Assembly: GCA_036508075.1 (NCBI GenBank)
Contig: DATCIA010000005.1
Location: 1 to 18,877 of the forward strand
From: PALSA-660 sp036508075
GTDB lineage: Bacteria; Actinomycetota; Coriobacteriia; Anaerosomatales; PALSA-660
DNA: 18,877 bases
Direction of reading: 5' to 3'
Positions 1-7,489 of the stretch are shown in pieces (positions within the stretch are counted from its first letter, which is position 1; every line of letters begins with the position of its first letter). The notes below the pieces were generated by a model. It saw only the letters and a list, made by a program, of their open reading frames with translations, had not been told where the DNA came from and ran no database searches. Position numbers and translations under genes: made by a program.

Positions 1-2
1 TG

Positions 3-1637
3 TCGATGAAGGAGGGCGCCTCGACGATCACGCAGCAGTACGTGCGCAACACCATCCTGGTGGCCGAGCGCTACAAGATCACGGCATCGCGCAAGATCCG
101 CGAGATGTACCTCGCCTACGAGTTCGAGAAGCGACACTCCAAGGCCGAGGTCCTGGAAGCCTACCTCAACACGGTCTACTTCGGCGACGGCGCGTACGGC
201 GCCGAGGCGGCGGCGCTCTCGTACTTCGGCAAGCACGCGAACCAGCTGACGATCGGCGAGTCTGCCATGCTCTCCGGGCTTCCCCAGTCGCCTTTGCGCC
301 TCAACCCGTACTACAACATGGAGGGCGCCAAGTCGCGTCAGCGCTGGGTCCTGGGTCGGATGGTCGCCAACGGCTACATCACCCAGGTGGAGGCCGACGC
401 GGCCGCGTCGGAGAAGATCGTCCTCTCGAAGAAGGTCGATCCGGCCCAGGGCATCTACGACTGCGCCTACTTCGTCTCCTACATCCGCAAGCAGCTGCTG
501 ACCCAGTACCCCGACTCGCTCATCTTCAAGGGCGGGCTCAAGGTCTACACCACGATCGACACCCGGCTGCAGCGCGCGGCCGAGCGCGCCGTGAAGAAGA
601 CGCTGCCGTACAAGAAGGACCCGGACGCCGCGCTGGTGTCGATCAATCCCTCGAACGGCAACATCGTCGCCATGTACGGTGGGCGCGACTACACCAAGAA
701 CAGCTACAACTACGCGACGCAGGGCCAACGACAGCCGGGCTCGTCGTTCAAGATGTTCGTGCTGGTGACCGCACTGGAAGAGGGCATCCCGCCGCGGCGA
801 CCGATGAACGCTTCGTCCCCGGCGCGCATCCCGACGCACCCGGTGTGGATCGTGAACAACTCCGAGGGCTCCGGCAAGGGCTACATCACCATCACGGCGG
901 CCACCCGCAGCTCCGTGAACTGCGTGTTCGCGCGCCTGATCTGGGAGCTCGGAGCGGACAAGGTAGCCAAGACCGCCAAGCGCATGGGCATCACCGCGCC
1001 CATCCCGGCGCTGCCCTCGATCGCGCTGGGCTCGGCTCCCGTCAGCCCGTTGGACATGGCCTCGGCTTACGGGACGCTCGCCAACGACGGCGTCCTGGTC
1101 AAGCCGACGGGGATAACGAAGATCCTCGCGTCGGACGGCACGGTCATGTACCAGCACAAGGCCACGGGAAAGCAAGTGCTCACCGCCCGCATCGCCTGGG
1201 CCACCACGCAGCAGCTGATGGGCGTCGTCTCGGGCGGGACCGGGACGCGCGCGGCGCTGTCGGGGCGTGAGGTCGCCGGCAAGACCGGGACCGCTCAGAA
1301 CTACCAGGACGCGTGGTTCGTGGGGTACACGCCCCAGCTCGTGACCGCGGTGTGGATGGGCTACTCCAAGGGCTCGATCCCGATGCGCAACGTCCACGGG
1401 CAACGCGCCTTCGGCGGGACGTTCTGCGCCCCGATCTGGCATACGTTCATGTCGTCGGCCCTGGCGGGCAAGGCGAAGGTGCACTTCACTCGTGCGGCGG
1501 CGCCCCACTATATCTGGAAGGCGTCTTGGTCCGCCGAAGCCAGCAAGGCGGCGGCCGCGGCGAGGCCGAAGCCGAAGCCGAAGCCGAAGCCGCCTACGGA
1601 CACCACGAGCACGCCCTCGCCCACTTCGACCCCGTAG
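3..1637 (+). CDS. Class A penicillin-binding protein (PBP1A-like transglycosylase/transpeptidase), 5'-truncated by window
   Basis: Bifunctional peptidoglycan synthase that polymerises glycan strands and cross-links stem peptides at the outer face of the membrane. The frame is open from the first bases, and the ATG at 6 lies inside the GT51 motif GASTITQQ, so the true start, membrane anchor and catalytic Glu region are outside the window. Numbering from that Met: the transglycosylase part covers about 1-125 (RKIREMYLAYEFEK, NTVYFGDGAYGAEAAA). The transpeptidase part follows with the active-site SSFK at 246-249 (catalytic Ser246), SVN at 303-305 and KTGT at 426-429, so all three penicillin-binding motifs are intact. 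The C-terminus is a low-complexity Ala/Lys/Pro then Ser/Thr/Pro tail, likely extracellular. It ends 16 nt before a hairpin terminator and is convergent with the NIF3-like gene. Whether it should be called PBP1A, 1B or PonA is not resolvable without the N-terminus. Confidence 0.95.
   Translation, partial: SMKEGASTITQQYVRNTILVAERYKITASRKIREMYLAYEFEKRHSKAEVLEAYLNTVYFGDGAYGAEAAALSYFGKHANQLTIGESAMLSGLPQSPLRLNPYYNMEGAKSRQRWVLGRMVANGYITQVEADAAASEKIVLSKKVDPAQGIYDCAYFVSYIRKQLLTQYPDSLIFKGGLKVYTTIDTRLQRAAERAVKKTLPYKKDPDAALVSINPSNGNIVAMYGGRDYTKNSYNYATQGQRQPGSSFKMFVLVTALEEGIPPRRPMNASSPARIPTHPVWIVNNSEGSGKGYITITAATRSSVNCVFARLIWELGADKVAKTAKRMGITAPIPALPSIALGSAPVSPLDMASAYGTLANDGVLVKPTGITKILASDGTVMYQHKATGKQVLTARIAWATTQQLMGVVSGGTGTRAALSGREVAGKTGTAQNYQDAWFVGYTPQLVTAVWMGYSKGSIPMRNVHGQRAFGGTFCAPIWHTFMSSALAGKAKVHFTRAAAPHYIWKASWSAEASKAAAAARPKPKPKPKPPTDTTSTPSPTSTP
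1565..1592 (+). repeat. Hexanucleotide tandem repeat (GCCGAA)n encoding a Lys-Pro tail
   Basis: Four perfect copies of GCCGAA (1565-1588) plus a partial fifth, in frame inside the 3' end of the PBP gene. They are read as alternating Pro-Lys. Six-base units keep the frame, so copy-number change would alter only the tail length. Lys-Pro tails are common at the extracellular C-terminus of class A PBPs. Confidence 0.85.
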
Positions 1638-1653
1638 CATCCCGCGCAACGAG

Positions 1654-1689
1654 AAGGCCCCGCTCTCCGACCGGAGTGCGGGGCCTTTT
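1654..1689 (+). terminator. Intrinsic terminator after the PBP gene, possibly bidirectional
   Basis: Perfect 10-bp arms AAGGCCCCGC (1654-1663) and GCGGGGCCTT (1678-1687) run into TTTT on the plus strand. After one T-T mismatch the inner bases extend the stem (CTCC with GGAG). It lies between convergent genes. On the minus strand the hairpin is followed only by TTCTCG, so it would be a weaker terminator for the arg/mpg/NIF3 transcript. Confidence 0.85.
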
Positions 1690-1711
1690 GCATGTACGGC
1701 CCGCGGGAGCG

Positions 1712-2665
1712 CTAAGAGCGGTGCACCCTCACGATGCCCGACGTGCAGAGGACCTCAACGCCGCGGGACTCGATGCGGTCGAGGATCAGGTTCATCCCGA
1801 GCGTGTCTGACGAGATGTGGCCGGCGATGATGAGGTTCATGTGCAGTTCCTCGGCGCGCTTGCGGTGCTCTTCGCCGTAGTGCATGCCGACCAGGGTGTC
1901 GACGCCGGCGGCGCTGAGGCGGTTGAGGGCGTCGGTCGGGCCCTCGGTGCCCCCCGTCATGTCCACGACGGTGCGGCCGGGCCGGTGCGACCCTTCGCCG
2001 AGGATCAGCTCGGGACCGTAGCCCTTGCGCGCCGCGTGGTCGTACTCGGGGATCGTGCGGAGACCGCGGACGATGTCCTCGAGCGTCTCGAAGACGGACG
2101 AGTCGAGGAAGGTCTGGACGAACCGGTGGACGGAGTTGTCGGCCGGCGTGTGACACGACATCACCGCGAAGCCCATCAGCTCGGCGGACTGGACGGCCCG
2201 GTAGTGGTTGTACGGCATGAAGTGGCGACGGATCTCGGAGGCGCGCTTCGAGATCAGCGAGTCGGCCGCCCCGATGCCGACGCCCTGCGCGGCCCAGAGG
2301 TCGGCCTGCATGTGCATGACCTCGTCGAGGCGGGCGAATCCGGGTCCCTCGGGATGGTGCGCGAAGATCAGGTCGATCGGCGCGCCCTTCTCGCGAAGGC
2401 GGTCCGCTAGGAGCACCTCGGCCGTCTCCATGTCCACGCCCGTGATAAGCCCGCGCACCTCGAGATCGGGGTCGCCCGCGGCGATGCGGGTGTCGGCGTA
2501 GGGGTTCGTCAATCGCTCGGTGTCGAAATACGGGCGGTCCTCCTCGTCGAGCTTGCCGTACGCCCGCGCCGAGACCGCCATGACGCGCTTCAGCTCGGCC
2601 TCCGGGCGCGGGTCGGCCTCCATGCCCGCTTCCACACAGGTGCGATAGATCTCCTGGAGCTTCAT
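1712..2665 (-). CDS. NIF3-family (NGG1p-interacting factor 3-like) putative metal-binding protein
   Basis: The 317-residue product resembles the NIF3/YbgI/DUF34 family, whose members bind a pair of metal ions and have no firmly established reaction. Family-like signatures are DLIFAHHPEG around residue 100, where paired His would be metal ligands, and a C-terminal LIIAGHISSD (Gly-His plus acidic residue) near 280. GMHYGEEHRKRAEE just before it resembles the second half-site. No signal peptide or membrane segment is seen, so it is probably cytoplasmic. Its ATG at 2665 overlaps the TGA of the upstream glycosylase gene (ATGA), indicating translational coupling and the same mRNA as argH-mpg. It is the last gene of the minus-strand block. 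In the actinobacterial order I recall, tyrS often follows mpg; this gene stands there instead. The family assignment rests on motif recognition only. Confidence 0.75.
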   Translation of the reverse strand: MKLQEIYRTCVEAGMEADPRPEAELKRVMAVSARAYGKLDEEDRPYFDTERLTNPYADTRIAAGDPDLEVRGLITGVDMETAEVLLADRLREKGAPIDLIFAHHPEGPGFARLDEVMHMQADLWAAQGVGIGAADSLISKRASEIRRHFMPYNHYRAVQSAELMGFAVMSCHTPADNSVHRFVQTFLDSSVFETLEDIVRGLRTIPEYDHAARKGYGPELILGEGSHRPGRTVVDMTGGTEGPTDALNRLSAAGVDTLVGMHYGEEHRKRAEELHMNLIIAGHISSDTLGMNLILDRIESRGVEVLCTSGIVRVHRS

Positions 2666-3321
2666 CTGACCGTGCCTTTCGTGTTCGAGCGCGACGGGAC
2701 CCTCTGTCCCGGTCGCGCGATTGAGACATGACGATCGCCCTCGATGAAGAACCTCAGCTCTGCCTCGTGCCCCGAGCTCAGGCCGATCCTGCCCGAACTC
2801 GCGACGGCGGGAACCGGGCCTTCGCGGGCGAGCACGGACAGTGTAGCGCTTCCATCGAGCGGTTCACCGTTGACGGCGATCCCGACTCCCAGCGCCGCGG
2901 CGAGTCTCCCCGGGCCGTTGACCAGGTCCCGGACCGCCGGCGCAGGACCCGGGCGCCGGCGCTCGGCGCGACGTCGCTCCATCACGTCGAGACCCTCGAG
3001 CGGCTCGAGCGCTCTGATCAGCACGGCGCCCGCGGTGCCTTCGGGCTTGGTCACGACGTTGAGCATATAGTGGTTGCCGTAGGTGAAGTAGATGTAGGCA
3101 CGACCCGGAGGTCCGTACATCACCGAGTTGCGCGGCGTGATGCCGCGCGTCGCGGCGTGGGAACCGGGGTCGTCGGCGCCCAGGTAGGCCTCGGTCTCGA
3201 CGATGCGCCCGGAGGTCGTATAGCCGCCGGCTGTGCTCACGAGGACGCATCCGAGCAGGTCGCGGGCGACGGTCGCGGTGTCGCGCGCGAAGAACCCGGC
3301 ACCGAGGACTCGCGGGCTCAC
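2662..3321 (-). CDS. mpg: 3-methyladenine DNA glycosylase (AAG/MPG family)
   Basis: A 219-residue alkylpurine DNA glycosylase that excises N3-methyladenine and related damaged purines, starting base excision repair. Residues 38-46 (SGRIVETEAY) hold the catalytic Glu44 and Tyr46, and His55 in GSH sits at the spacing seen in human AAG (Glu125, Tyr127, His136). NSVMYGPPGRAYIYFTYGNH (65-84) is the conserved core that follows. The open frame extends far upstream inside argH. The start chosen is the GTG at 3321, which gives the family's N-terminus (RVLGAGFFARDTATVARDLLG) and a 4-nt GTGA overlap with the argH stop. The 3' end overlaps the NIF3-like ATG by 4 nt. An mpg gene close downstream of argH is known actinobacterial synteny, and nothing suggests a role in arginine synthesis. 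Confidence 0.93.
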   Translation of the reverse strand: MSPRVLGAGFFARDTATVARDLLGCVLVSTAGGYTTSGRIVETEAYLGADDPGSHAATRGITPRNSVMYGPPGRAYIYFTYGNHYMLNVVTKPEGTAGAVLIRALEPLEGLDVMERRRAERRRPGPAPAVRDLVNGPGRLAAALGVGIAVNGEPLDGSATLSVLAREGPVPAVASSGRIGLSSGHEAELRFFIEGDRHVSIARPGQRVPSRSNTKGTVR

Positions 3322-4736
3322 GCGCGGCGCGCCTCGACCCAAGCGCGACCGGTCGCCGCCGCGTCGCGCGCCAACACGAGCTGCGCGCGCACCGCGTCGT
3401 GCCCGGTGCCGCCCTCGCTCGTGCGCCTTGAGACCACGGCGTCGAGATCGACAGCGCCCGGGGCCTCGGGCCCGAACGCGGGCGAGACCGCGCGCAGCTC
3501 CTCGAGGGTCAGGTCCTGGAGCGTTCGGCCGCCTTGCTCGCACTCGAGCACGAGCCTGCCGACGATCTCGTGGGCGTCGCGGAACGGGACGCCATGCGCG
3601 GCCAGGTGGTCGGCGAGATCGGTCGCCGCCATGAAGCCGCCACCCGCTCCGGCGCGCATGCGGTCCTCGTTGAACCGCAGCGTCGCGACCATGCCCGCGG
3701 TCGCGCGGAGGCACGCCCCGAGGGTGGAGGCCGCGTCGAAGACGCCCTCCTTGTCCTCCTGCATGTCCTTGTTGTACGCGAGCGGGAGCCCCTTCATCAC
3801 GGTCAGCAGGCCGACAAGGTCGCCGTACACGCGCCCGGTCTTGCCGCGCACGAGCTCCGCGACATCGGGATTCTTCTTCTGCGGCATGATCGATGATCCT
3901 GTGGAGTAGCCGTCGTCCATCGTGACGAAGCCGAACTCGTCGCTGGACCACAGCACAAGCTCCTCGCACAGGCGTGAGAGGTGCATCATCGCGACCGCGC
4001 ACGCGTAGGAGAGGTCAAGGAGGAAGTCCCGGTCCGACACCGCATCCAGCGAGTTGGGAGTGACGCCAGCGAAGCCGAGCTCCTCGGCTACCGCCCGCCG
4101 GTCGAGGGGGAAGGTCGTTCCCGCCAGCGCCGCCGAACCGAGCGGCGAGACGTCGGCCGCGTCGTGGGCCGCGCGCAGGCGACGCGCGTCGCGGTCGAGC
4201 ATCCAGACATAGGCCAGCAGGTGGTGCGAGACCAGCACCGGTTGGGCCTTCTGGAGGTGCGTGTAGCCGGGCATGATCGCGCCGAAGTGCTCGTCGGCCC
4301 GCGCGATCAGGGTCTCCTGCAGCGTCACGACACCGCCGGCGAGCGACGCGGCCAGGCGCTTCGCGTGGATCCGCGTGTCGGTGGCTACCTGGTCGTTGCG
4401 CGACCGTGCGGTGTGCAGCTTGCCGCCGACCGGGCCGACCTTGGCGGTCAGGGCCCGCTCGACGGCCATGTGGATATCCTCGTCGGCGTTGTCGAACACG
4501 AACGCGCCCGCCTGAAGGTCGTCGCGCACCGCGAGCAACCCGGCCTCGATCACAACCGCGTCCTCGGCAGGGACGATCCCCTGCCGTCCGAGCATGCGGA
4601 CGTGCGCGAGCGAGCCCTCGATGTCGGCGGCCCACATCTCGCGATCGACGGGCAACGACGCGCCGAACCCGGTGACGAACTCGTCCATGGAGCCCTCGAA
4701 GCGGCCGCCCCAGGGTGTCTTCGCGTCAGCGCACAT
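3318..4736 (-). CDS. argH: Argininosuccinate lyase
   Basis: Catalyses the last step of arginine synthesis, argininosuccinate to arginine plus fumarate, as a cytoplasmic homotetramer. The 472-residue length is normal. The N-terminal WGGRF typical of ArgH is at 9-13. The GYTHLQKAQP segment (157-166) carries the family His, and the fumarase/aspartase superfamily signature GSSIMPQKKNPD is at 280-291 with the mobile-loop catalytic Ser. The start is the ATG at 4736, preceded by the purine-rich GGGGAGAGGG. It lies 90 nt downstream of the EamA transporter gene and overlaps mpg by 4 nt. The 90-nt gap is the longest inside the arg block, but I see no convincing terminator or promoter there, so argH may share the argC transcript. 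Confidence 0.97.
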   Translation of the reverse strand: MCADAKTPWGGRFEGSMDEFVTGFGASLPVDREMWAADIEGSLAHVRMLGRQGIVPAEDAVVIEAGLLAVRDDLQAGAFVFDNADEDIHMAVERALTAKVGPVGGKLHTARSRNDQVATDTRIHAKRLAASLAGGVVTLQETLIARADEHFGAIMPGYTHLQKAQPVLVSHHLLAYVWMLDRDARRLRAAHDAADVSPLGSAALAGTTFPLDRRAVAEELGFAGVTPNSLDAVSDRDFLLDLSYACAVAMMHLSRLCEELVLWSSDEFGFVTMDDGYSTGSSIMPQKKNPDVAELVRGKTGRVYGDLVGLLTVMKGLPLAYNKDMQEDKEGVFDAASTLGACLRATAGMVATLRFNEDRMRAGAGGGFMAATDLADHLAAHGVPFRDAHEIVGRLVLECEQGGRTLQDLTLEELRAVSPAFGPEAPGAVDLDAVVSRRTSEGGTGHDAVRAQLVLARDAAATGRAWVEARRA

Positions 4737-4826
4737 GATGCCCTCTCCCCGTTCAAGCGCAGGTCATAGATGCAAGCCGAGGATAGCAGAGGCGCGACCG
4801 GGTGCCGGCGGCGGCGCGCCGCTGTC

Positions 4827-5768
4827 CTACGGCGTCTCCCTCACGGCGACCGCCGCGTCTCCCGCGACCGGCTCGTCGCCGGCACCACCCAGCTCGCCGA
4901 AGACCACTGCGCCGATCGCGACCACGCACGCGGCCATCTGGACCACGTTGAGCGACTCGCCCAGCACGAACCATCCCGCCAGCAACGCCACCGCAGGGAT
5001 GAGGTTGATCGACAGCGCCGCGCGGCTGGCCGGCATCGCCCGCAGCGCCGAGTTGTACAACCCGAAGGCCGCGAGACTCACGAACGTCCCCAAGTACGCG
5101 ACACAGGCCCACGCCACCGGCGGCGCCGACGCCCACGTGGCCGTGCCGGACGCGAGCGCCATCGGCAGGAAGAACACCGCGCCCACCGCCGCCTGCATCC
5201 CGGTCAGCCACCACGGGTCGTAGCGGGTGCTGAGGTGCTTGATGGTGAGCATCGAGCCGGCTGCCGCCAGCATCGCCAGCAGCTCGAGCAGGTTGCCCAG
5301 CGCGGGGTTCGGCGCCGACTGCTGGGCGCCGCCGGCCAACGACAGGACCGCGACCGCGGCGAGCGACAGCCCGATCGCGACGCCTCCCCGCCACGTGAGC
5401 CTGTCACGCCACAACAGCCACGCGCCGCCGGCCACCAGCAACGGGACCACCGCGGACACGACGCCGGCCTGACTCGAGGTCGTCAGGAGCACCGCGTTGC
5501 CTTCGGCGAGGTAATACAAACACGGGATGCACAGGCCCGCCACCGTGAGCAGCTTCCAGTCGCCCGCCCGGTACTCGGGTCGCTTGACCCGCGTCCAGAA
5601 CGGCGCGAACGCGATCGTGGCCACCACCATGCGCAGCCACATCACGGTCATGGGCGTGAAGCTGCCCAGGGCGACCTTGATCGCGGCGAAGCTCGTCCCC
5701 CAGAAGAGGACGGCGCCCGCGAGCAGGACGAGGGGGAGAAGCTGTCGGCGCGTCGTGAGGCCCGGCAC
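4827..5768 (-). CDS. EamA/DMT-family transporter
   Basis: A 313-residue integral membrane protein of the drug/metabolite transporter superfamily, with about ten hydrophobic segments in two EamA repeats. The first repeat begins near residue 10 (LAGAVLFWGTSFAAIKVAL) and the second near 155 (LLELLAMLAAAGSMLTIKHL). The WGTSF motif of the first helix is typical of the family. The substrate cannot be read from sequence; relatives export amino acids, metabolites or drugs. The start is the GTG at 5768, only 4 nt after the argG stop, with GAGG about 9 nt upstream, so it is almost certainly cotranscribed with argG. argG and argH are usually adjacent, so this gene looks inserted into the operon. A role in moving arginine, ornithine or citrulline is inferred from position only. 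Confidence 0.92.
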   Translation of the reverse strand: MPGLTTRRQLLPLVLLAGAVLFWGTSFAAIKVALGSFTPMTVMWLRMVVATIAFAPFWTRVKRPEYRAGDWKLLTVAGLCIPCLYYLAEGNAVLLTTSSQAGVVSAVVPLLVAGGAWLLWRDRLTWRGGVAIGLSLAAVAVLSLAGGAQQSAPNPALGNLLELLAMLAAAGSMLTIKHLSTRYDPWWLTGMQAAVGAVFFLPMALASGTATWASAPPVAWACVAYLGTFVSLAAFGLYNSALRAMPASRAALSINLIPAVALLAGWFVLGESLNVVQMAACVVAIGAVVFGELGGAGDEPVAGDAAVAVRETP

Positions 5769-5772
5769 GAGG

Positions 5773-6999
5773 CTAGACCTCGCCCTCCGTGCCCGTCTTG
5801 CGGCGCTGGCGGGCCCACACCTTCGTGGGAAGGCCCCAGAGGTCGATGAAGCCCTTGGCCGCCCTGTGGTCGAAGCTGTCGGTCGCGTCGTACGTCGCCA
5901 GATCGTAGTCGTACAGCGAGTACGGGCTGCGGCGGCCGACGACCACGCACGATCCCTTGAAGAAGCGGAGGCGCACGTCGCCGGTGACGAGCTTCTGAGT
6001 CGTCTCGACGAACCCGTCGAGGGCCTCCTTGAGCGGCGAGAACCACAGGCCGTTGTAGACGAGCTCCGCCCACTTCTGCTCGATGCCGAGCTTGTAGTGG
6101 AGCACGTCGCGCTCCAGGCACAGGTCCTCCAGCGCCTTGTGCGCCTGGATGAGGGTGAGCGCGCCCGGCACCTCGTAGACCTCGCGGCTCTTCAGGCCGA
6201 CGAGACGGTTCTCGATCATGTCGATACGGCCGAAGCCGTGCTTCCCGGCCAGGTCGTTCATGGCGAGGATGATGTCGTGGAACGACGTCGGCACGTCGTT
6301 GAGGGCGACGGGCAGCCCCTGCTCGAAGGAGATCTCCGCGTACTCGGGCGCGTCGCACACCTCGGCGCGCGCGTCGTTGGTCATCGTGTAGATGTCCGCG
6401 GGCGGCTCGACCCACGGGTCCTCCAGGATGCCACACTCGATGGCGCGGCCCCAGAGGTTGTCGTCGATCGAATACGGGTTGTCCTTGGTCGTGGGCACCG
6501 GGATGCCGTGGGCCGCCGCGTACTCCATCTCCTGCTCGCGCGTGTGGAGGTCCCATTCGCGGACGGGCGCCAGGATCCTGATGTCGGGATCGAGGGCGGT
6601 GATGCCGACCTCGAAGCGCACTTGGTCGTTGCCTTTGCCGGTGCAGCCGTGGGCGATGCAGGTCGCTCCGGTGCGGTGGGCCTCCTCGACCAGGTGCTTG
6701 ACGATGATCGGGCGCGACATGGCCGACAGCAGCGGGTACTTGTTCTCGTAGAGCGCGTTGGCCTTGAGAGCCTTGCTCAGGAACTCGCCCACGAACTCCT
6801 CGCGCACGTCCTTGACCACCGACTCGACAGCGCCGATATCGAGCGCCTTGAGGCGCACGGTCTCGAGGTCCTGTCGCTCCTGGCCGACGTCGATGGCCAG
6901 CGCGACCACGTCCATGTCGTAGTTGTCGCGGATCCACTGGATGGCGACGGAGGTGTCGAGGCCTCCGGAGTACGCGAGAACGCACTTGGCCTTGGCCAC
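5773..6999 (-). CDS. argG: Argininosuccinate synthase
   Basis: Joins citrulline and aspartate using ATP to give argininosuccinate, the penultimate step of arginine synthesis. The 408-residue length is normal. The N-type ATP-pyrophosphatase loop AYSGGLDTS is at residues 9-17. Further family signatures are IAHGCTGKGNDQVRFE around 115-130 and a citrulline/aspartate-binding stretch with KDNPYSIDDNLWGRAIE. The start is the GTG at 6999, supported by a perfect AAGGAGG 7 nt upstream, giving the expected N-terminus MAKAKCVLAYSGG. It is preceded by argR with a 53-nt gap and followed after 4 nt by the transporter gene. No defect is seen. Confidence 0.98.
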   Translation of the reverse strand: MAKAKCVLAYSGGLDTSVAIQWIRDNYDMDVVALAIDVGQERQDLETVRLKALDIGAVESVVKDVREEFVGEFLSKALKANALYENKYPLLSAMSRPIIVKHLVEEAHRTGATCIAHGCTGKGNDQVRFEVGITALDPDIRILAPVREWDLHTREQEMEYAAAHGIPVPTTKDNPYSIDDNLWGRAIECGILEDPWVEPPADIYTMTNDARAEVCDAPEYAEISFEQGLPVALNDVPTSFHDIILAMNDLAGKHGFGRIDMIENRLVGLKSREVYEVPGALTLIQAHKALEDLCLERDVLHYKLGIEQKWAELVYNGLWFSPLKEALDGFVETTQKLVTGDVRLRFFKGSCVVVGRRSPYSLYDYDLATYDATDSFDHRAAKGFIDLWGLPTKVWARQRRKTGTEGEV

Positions 7000-7006
7000 G
7001 TGGGTC

Positions 7007-7013
7007 CCTCCTT
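7007..7013 (-). promoter_or_regulatory. Strong Shine-Dalgarno site deciding the argG GTG start
   Basis: The minus-strand sequence AAGGAGG lies 7 nt before GTG at 6999. It is the strongest ribosome-binding site inside the arg block and supports initiation at a GTG rather than a later ATG. Confidence 0.85.
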
Positions 7014-7052
7014 CACATGTTCGGGTCCGGGCTGAGCTGCGCGGCGTGCCCC

Positions 7053-7484
7053 CTAGGGGCGGCCGCGGTACTTCGCGATGGTGTCCGCGACGGTGGCCGC
7101 ATCGGCCTCGCTGCGCGTGATGATCAGGATCGTGTCGTCGCCGGCGATCGAACCGAGGACCTCGTCGAGACCGGCGTCGTCGAGTGCGGCCGCGACTCCA
7201 GGTGCGGTTCCCGGCGAGGCTTTCACGATCAGCATCGTGTCGGCCTGGACCACTCCCGTGACCAGCTCCGAGATCATGCGCTGCAGGTGGAGGTCCTCCG
7301 CGAGCACGTACACGCCCTCGGGGAGTTTGCGCAGGCCCATCTCCGTGATGTCGCGCGACACCGTTGCCTGGGTGCAGACGAAACCCTGCTCCCGCAGACG
7401 CTCGACGAGGTCGCGCTGCGTACGCACGCGCTCGCGGCGCACCACGCGCCTGATGACGTCCTGACGCTCGAGTCGCTTCCTCAT
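7053..7484 (-). CDS. argR: Arginine repressor ArgR
   Basis: Arginine-dependent hexameric regulator that binds ARG boxes to repress arginine biosynthesis. The 143-residue product has the two ArgR parts. The N-terminal winged helix-turn-helix carries the recognition segment QATVSRDI (39-46). The C-terminal oligomerisation and arginine-binding domain has GTAPGVAAALDD (92-103) and GSIAGDDTILII (111-122), which include the Asp residues that contact arginine in known ArgR proteins. The start is uncertain: ATG 7484 leaves a 5-nt gap to argF, while GTG 7493 would add three residues and give a GTGA overlap with the argF stop. The gene lies inside the operon it presumably controls, the known mycobacterial arrangement, so autoregulation through the site before argC is likely. 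Confidence 0.96.
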   Translation of the reverse strand: MRKRLERQDVIRRVVRRERVRTQRDLVERLREQGFVCTQATVSRDITEMGLRKLPEGVYVLAEDLHLQRMISELVTGVVQADTMLIVKASPGTAPGVAAALDDAGLDEVLGSIAGDDTILIITRSEADAATVADTIAKYRGRP

Positions 7485-7489
7485 TCCTG

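Noticed and set aside
3322..4002. Upstream extension of the mpg frame inside argH
   Set aside because: This part is Arg-rich shadow sequence of argH; the glycosylase family starts at the GTG at 3321.
4737..4826. Possible separate argH promoter in the 90-nt gap
   Set aside because: TATCCT could serve as a -10 but no acceptable -35 lies at the right distance.
5527..7035. Plus-strand open frame of about 500 codons opposite argG
   Set aside because: It is fully covered by argG on the other strand, with compositional bias typical of a shadow frame and no family motif.
7040..7055. Palindrome GCCCCTAGGGGGC at the argR stop as a terminator
   Set aside because: It has essentially no loop, overlaps the stop codon and lacks a T-tract; argG follows closely with its own strong ribosome site.
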